From Filimonas effusa (GTDB lineage Bacteria > Bacteroidota > Bacteroidia > Chitinophagales > Chitinophagaceae): a stretch of 64,000 nt of DNA. The translations under genes were made by a program, and so were the position numbers. The DNA lies in contig NZ_SDHZ01000004.1 in NCBI RefSeq assembly GCF_004118675.1, positions 1 through 64,000 of the forward strand. The letters run 5' to 3'. The notes under the pieces are model-generated. The model did not search any database and was not told the DNA's origin. It was given only the letters and a program-made list of their open reading frames with translations. Positions 61,213 to 64,000 of this stretch are shown piece by piece (position 1 is the first letter of the stretch; every line of letters begins with the position of its first letter).

Positions 61213-62409
61213 GTGGAAAATAAGACGTACCTGAACCAATTGCTGCAAAAGTATCTGGATAACGAAGCTTCGGAAGCGGAGCTGCAGGTATTGTTTTCCG
61301 AACTGGAAGCGAATCGTAACGATGCGGAATGGGAAGAATTATTGCTGCCTGTTTTCCGGGAAAAACGCCCCGAAAGGGACTATAAACCCGGTGAATGGGA
61401 AGAAATTATAGAAGCAATTCTTCATCAGCAACCTGCACCCGCGGCTCCGGCCAGGGTGGTCCGCTTTCCGTTGCCACGTATGGTGGCGGCCGCAGCTGCC
61501 CTGCTGGCTATTGCTACAGGTGTTTTACTATGGCAAAACCACATGGCAGGCGAAAAAGCCACACAGGTTACGGCTAAACAGGATGTTGGACCTATCGGTA
61601 ACAGGGCGGTACTAACCCTTGCCGATGGAACAACAGTATTATTGGATAGCGCAGCCAACGGGCTTCTTGCTCAACAGGGCGCTACTCAGATTACTAAAAA
61701 TGCCGACGGCGCCGTTACTTATAACGAAGCAGCAGGCCACACTACCCGCGCAAATACCTATAACTCACTAAGTACGCCCCGTGGAGGGCAGTTTAAGCTC
61801 ACCTTGCCCGATGGCACCCGTGTATGGCTCAATGCCGCTACTACACTCCGTTATCCCGTTGCTTTCAGCGGAAACGAACGTAGAGTCGAAATGACAGGCG
61901 AAGCCTATTTTGAAGTGGCATCCAATGCCAAAGCGCCTTTTGCAGTAGTTTCTGCGAACCAGGAAGTGAAAGTACTGGGAACCGCATTCAATATAAATGC
62001 CTATACCGATGAAGCACGCACCAAAACAACCCTTCTCCAGGGCAGTGTTCGCGTAGCAGCCTTACCGGCGTCTCCTGGGAGCAAATCAGCAGTTATTACC
62101 CTGCAGCCTGGTCAGCAGGCCCTGTTAAACAATAATGGGTTAGAGGTAGACAACGATCCTGATATGCAGGAGGTGCTGGCCTGGAAAAACGGACAACTGG
62201 ATCTCAGGAATCTTGATGTGAAAGCGCTTATGCGGCAGCTCTCGCGATGGTACGATGTAGACGTCGTATTCCAGGGGCCTGTACCTACGGGTGCTTTCGG
62301 TGGTATTCTTGATCACAGGCTTTATTTGTCCAATATCCTGGAAGTGCTGGAAGCACGGGGTATTCACTGCAAACTGGAAGGAAAAAAGCTATACGTATCG
62401 TCGAGATAA
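61213..62409 (+). CDS. FecR-type anti-sigma factor
   Basis: The 398-residue inner-membrane protein has a cytoplasmic N-terminal part (about 1-80, with a Leu/Glu-rich DUF4880-like start: LQKYLDNEASEAELQVLFSEL), one transmembrane helix at about 88-105 and the periplasmic FecR domain (STPRGGQFKLTLPDGTRVWLNAATTLRYP, then GEAYFEVAS, then VLGTAFNINAY). The C-terminal DUF4974 domain follows (WKNGQLDLRNLDVKALMRQLSRWYDVDVVF). It holds the ECF sigma factor until the receptor signals. The start is GTG at 61213, like the GTG start of the sigma gene; gap 57 bases. Length is normal. Confidence 0.94.
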   Translation: MENKTYLNQLLQKYLDNEASEAELQVLFSELEANRNDAEWEELLLPVFREKRPERDYKPGEWEEIIEAILHQQPAPAAPARVVRFPLPRMVAAAAALLAIATGVLLWQNHMAGEKATQVTAKQDVGPIGNRAVLTLADGTTVLLDSAANGLLAQQGATQITKNADGAVTYNEAAGHTTRANTYNSLSTPRGGQFKLTLPDGTRVWLNAATTLRYPVAFSGNERRVEMTGEAYFEVASNAKAPFAVVSANQEVKVLGTAFNINAYTDEARTKTTLLQGSVRVAALPASPGSKSAVITLQPGQQALLNNNGLEVDNDPDMQEVLAWKNGQLDLRNLDVKALMRQLSRWYDVDVVFQGPVPTGAFGGILDHRLYLSNILEVLEARGIHCKLEGKKLYVSSR

Positions 62410-62490
62410 CAAGATATAAACCCTGTTTTTTGATTTTTAAACTCCCAAAGCGCATGACAAAGTAAGACTATGCGTTACCTGCAATAAAAA

Positions 62491-62518
62491 ACCGGAAGCG
62501 CTCTGACCTGCTCCCGGT
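62491..62518. terminator. Hairpin between FecR and SusC
   Basis: Arms ACCGGAAGC and GCTCCCGGT pair over nine positions with one mismatch and a 10-base loop. A T-run exists only when read on the minus strand, so its role on the plus strand (attenuator or processing site) is open. Confidence 0.3.
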
Positions 62519-62598
62519 AGATTGTTGCGGCATTAACGCTAAACAAGGCATTTCGAGAAAAAAGACTGTTTAATTAAACCTCAACTAACAACAAAGCT

Positions 62599-64000
62599 AT
62601 GAAACTGGCAGCGTTATGCAAACGCCTGTTTTGGAACGGGTATTTGTCTAGAAAAAACAATTATTCCGGGGATTCCGTACTTAGGGCCGCACAGGCAATA
62701 AACCCGGGTAAAATTTTACTGGTTATGAGAATTAGCGTGATTCTTCTTTTTGTTCTTGCCCAGCAGGTAAGCGCAAAAACCTTTTCACAAACCGTGACTT
62801 TAACGGCTAAAAGAGTGCCGTTGACGCAGGTATTTAGTACTATCAAACAACAAACAGGATACTCTTTTTTCTGGGACCAGCAATTGCTGGACAAAGCTCC
62901 TTTAATTAATATATCCGTTAAAGACGCGTCTATCGAAACCGCACTGGATAATTGCTTGAAAGGACTTAACCTTTCTTACGAGATCAAAGGCAATATCGTC
63001 CTCATCAAACAAAGAGTCGCTGCTGTAACTAAAGAAACAGTAGCTGCGCTGGCGGCGCCGCCGCAGGCTGAAAGGCATAAGATTGGTGGTGTAGTTACTG
63101 ATGAGACGGGCAAACCGCTTGCAGGTGCTATTATTTTGCTGGAACCTTTCAGCTGGAAAACAGCCACCAATAACAAAGGTGAATACAGTTTTTCCGATGT
63201 GCCTAATGGCCGTTACCGTCTTGAGATCACTTATGTAGGCTATAGCGCCCGCAGCAGAACTTTGATCGTTGAAGGCGATGTGCTTAATACGAATGTGCAG
63301 ATGGTGCCCGAAGTAGCAGAGCAGGAGGAAGTAGTGCTGAGCACCGGTTATCAGAAACTCAAGAAGAATACAGTTACAGGTTCTTTTTCCGTGATCAGTT
63401 CCAAAGAGATCAAGGAAACACCTTCTCCCAATATTATGGAGCGCCTGGAGGGTAAAGTACCTGGCGTTCGCTTTGATGTTCGTAACAATACGATCCAGGT
63501 TCGTGGTGTGAGTGTTTTTGGCGGCCGTTTGGCGAACCCTGTTGCTCCGCTTATCGTGATCGATGGTTTTCCTTATATTGATCAGCAGCTGACCAATATT
63601 TCTGCTACAGATCTGACAACGGGCGCCAATTCAGGGTCTGTAAACCCGCTGGATGTGATTCCTCCTTCTTATTCCGGTAATTCCATTCTCAGCTCTTTCA
63701 ACCCCGACGACATTGAAAGCATTACCTTTCTGAAGGATGCGGCTGCTGCAGCGATCTGGGGTGCGAGCGCTGCGAATGGCGTAATTGTGATAGAGACCAA
63801 AAGAGGCAGGAAGAATACGCCTATGACGGTGAGCCTTAACGCTACCTATTCTACATCAAAACCTGCCAGCGTATCGAGCATCAATGCTATGAATTCTGCG
63901 CAGTATATAGACCTGGAGCAGGAATTATTCGATAAAGGTTTTTATCCCGATCCATATACAAGCTACAGGTATCCTAACAATACGGAAGCCATAGACTGGA
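62599..64000 (+). CDS. SusC/RagA receptor with STN domain (partial)
   Basis: The gene starts with ATG at 62599 and runs off the right edge; 467 codons are seen. A long N-terminus with a hydrophobic signal (VMRISVILLFVLAQQVSA, about residues 43-60) precedes an STN (secretin/TonB N-terminal) domain at about 74-138 (VFSTIKQQTGYSFFWDQQLL). A CarboxypepD_reg domain (GGVVTDETGKPLAGA, about 162-240) and the start of the plug (EEVVLSTGYQKLKKNTVTGSF, LIVIDGFPY, AIWGASAANGVIVIETKRG) follow. The STN domain is what contacts FecR, so this receptor signals to the sigma factor encoded two genes upstream. Substrate unknown. Confidence 0.93.
   Translation, partial: MKLAALCKRLFWNGYLSRKNNYSGDSVLRAAQAINPGKILLVMRISVILLFVLAQQVSAKTFSQTVTLTAKRVPLTQVFSTIKQQTGYSFFWDQQLLDKAPLINISVKDASIETALDNCLKGLNLSYEIKGNIVLIKQRVAAVTKETVAALAAPPQAERHKIGGVVTDETGKPLAGAIILLEPFSWKTATNNKGEYSFSDVPNGRYRLEITYVGYSARSRTLIVEGDVLNTNVQMVPEVAEQEEVVLSTGYQKLKKNTVTGSFSVISSKEIKETPSPNIMERLEGKVPGVRFDVRNNTIQVRGVSVFGGRLANPVAPLIVIDGFPYIDQQLTNISATDLTTGANSGSVNPLDVIPPSYSGNSILSSFNPDDIESITFLKDAAAAAIWGASAANGVIVIETKRGRKNTPMTVSLNATYSTSKPASVSSINAMNSAQYIDLEQELFDKGFYPDPYTSYRYPNNTEAIDW

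Noticed and set aside
1-64000. tRNA or rRNA genes
   Set aside because: I saw no cloverleaf with conserved T-loop in any gene gap and no rRNA-like stretch; a covariance-model search would be decisive.

Overview
The window comes from a Bacteroidota genome, most likely Chitinophagaceae (Chitinophaga/Niastella-like). The reasons are tandem SusC/SusD pairs, a hybrid two-component regulator, a FecI/FecR/SusC trio, the type IX secretion gene porT next to the menaquinone methyltransferase gene, TAnnTTTG-type promoters and a lack of Shine-Dalgarno sites. No species can be named from the sequence alone.

Region 1 (1 to about 22.58 kb) is the right part of an integrated mobile element. Its right boundary is visible: a large serine recombinase (21084-22601) ends inside the host comM gene, which is cut right after its Met-Asn-Pro motif. 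The other end of the element and the missing 3' part of comM lie outside the window, to the left. The first 7.3 kb carry small plasmid/ICE-type genes: DUF932, DUF3560, a PAPS-reductase-like ATP pyrophosphatase and several unknowns. They are separated by strong hairpin terminators and by one very large inverted repeat (2293-2499). From 7.8 to 19.7 kb there is a tightly packed, AT-rich four-gene operon: a coiled-coil/beta-barrel outer-membrane protein, an SpvB/Rhs-like protein, a 2121-residue protein with eight Ig-like repeats, an Rhs core and a NucA/NucB-like nuclease tail, and an SMI1/KNR4-type immunity protein. This looks like a polymorphic toxin system with its own surface platform. It is the most interesting part of the window.

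Region 2 (22.6-36.4 kb) is core chromosome: truncated comM, a MutS-like ATPase, dihydroorotase, porT, the demethylmenaquinone methyltransferase, a MoxR/DUF58/membrane protein/BatA operon, rsgA, two small proteins, a gamma-carbonic-anhydrase-like protein and a class III aminotransferase.

Region 3 (36.6-54.3 kb) is a xylan utilisation locus. A 1372-residue hybrid two-component sensor/regulator is divergent from the operon SusC-SusD-SusC-SusD-surface lipoprotein-GH10 xylanase. This is the gene order known as xusA-B-C-D-E-xyn10C. The regulator presumably senses xylo-oligosaccharides in the periplasm. The xylanase cuts xylan at the surface, and the SusC/D pairs bind and import the products. A good intrinsic terminator closes the operon.

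Region 4 (54.3-64 kb) holds an ABC ATPase, a SpoIIAA-like protein, a DUF2339 multi-spanning membrane protein, a convergent response regulator/histidine kinase pair and a PAP2 phosphatase. It ends with an ECF sigma factor, a FecR anti-sigma factor and a SusC-type receptor with an N-terminal STN signalling domain, which runs off the right edge.
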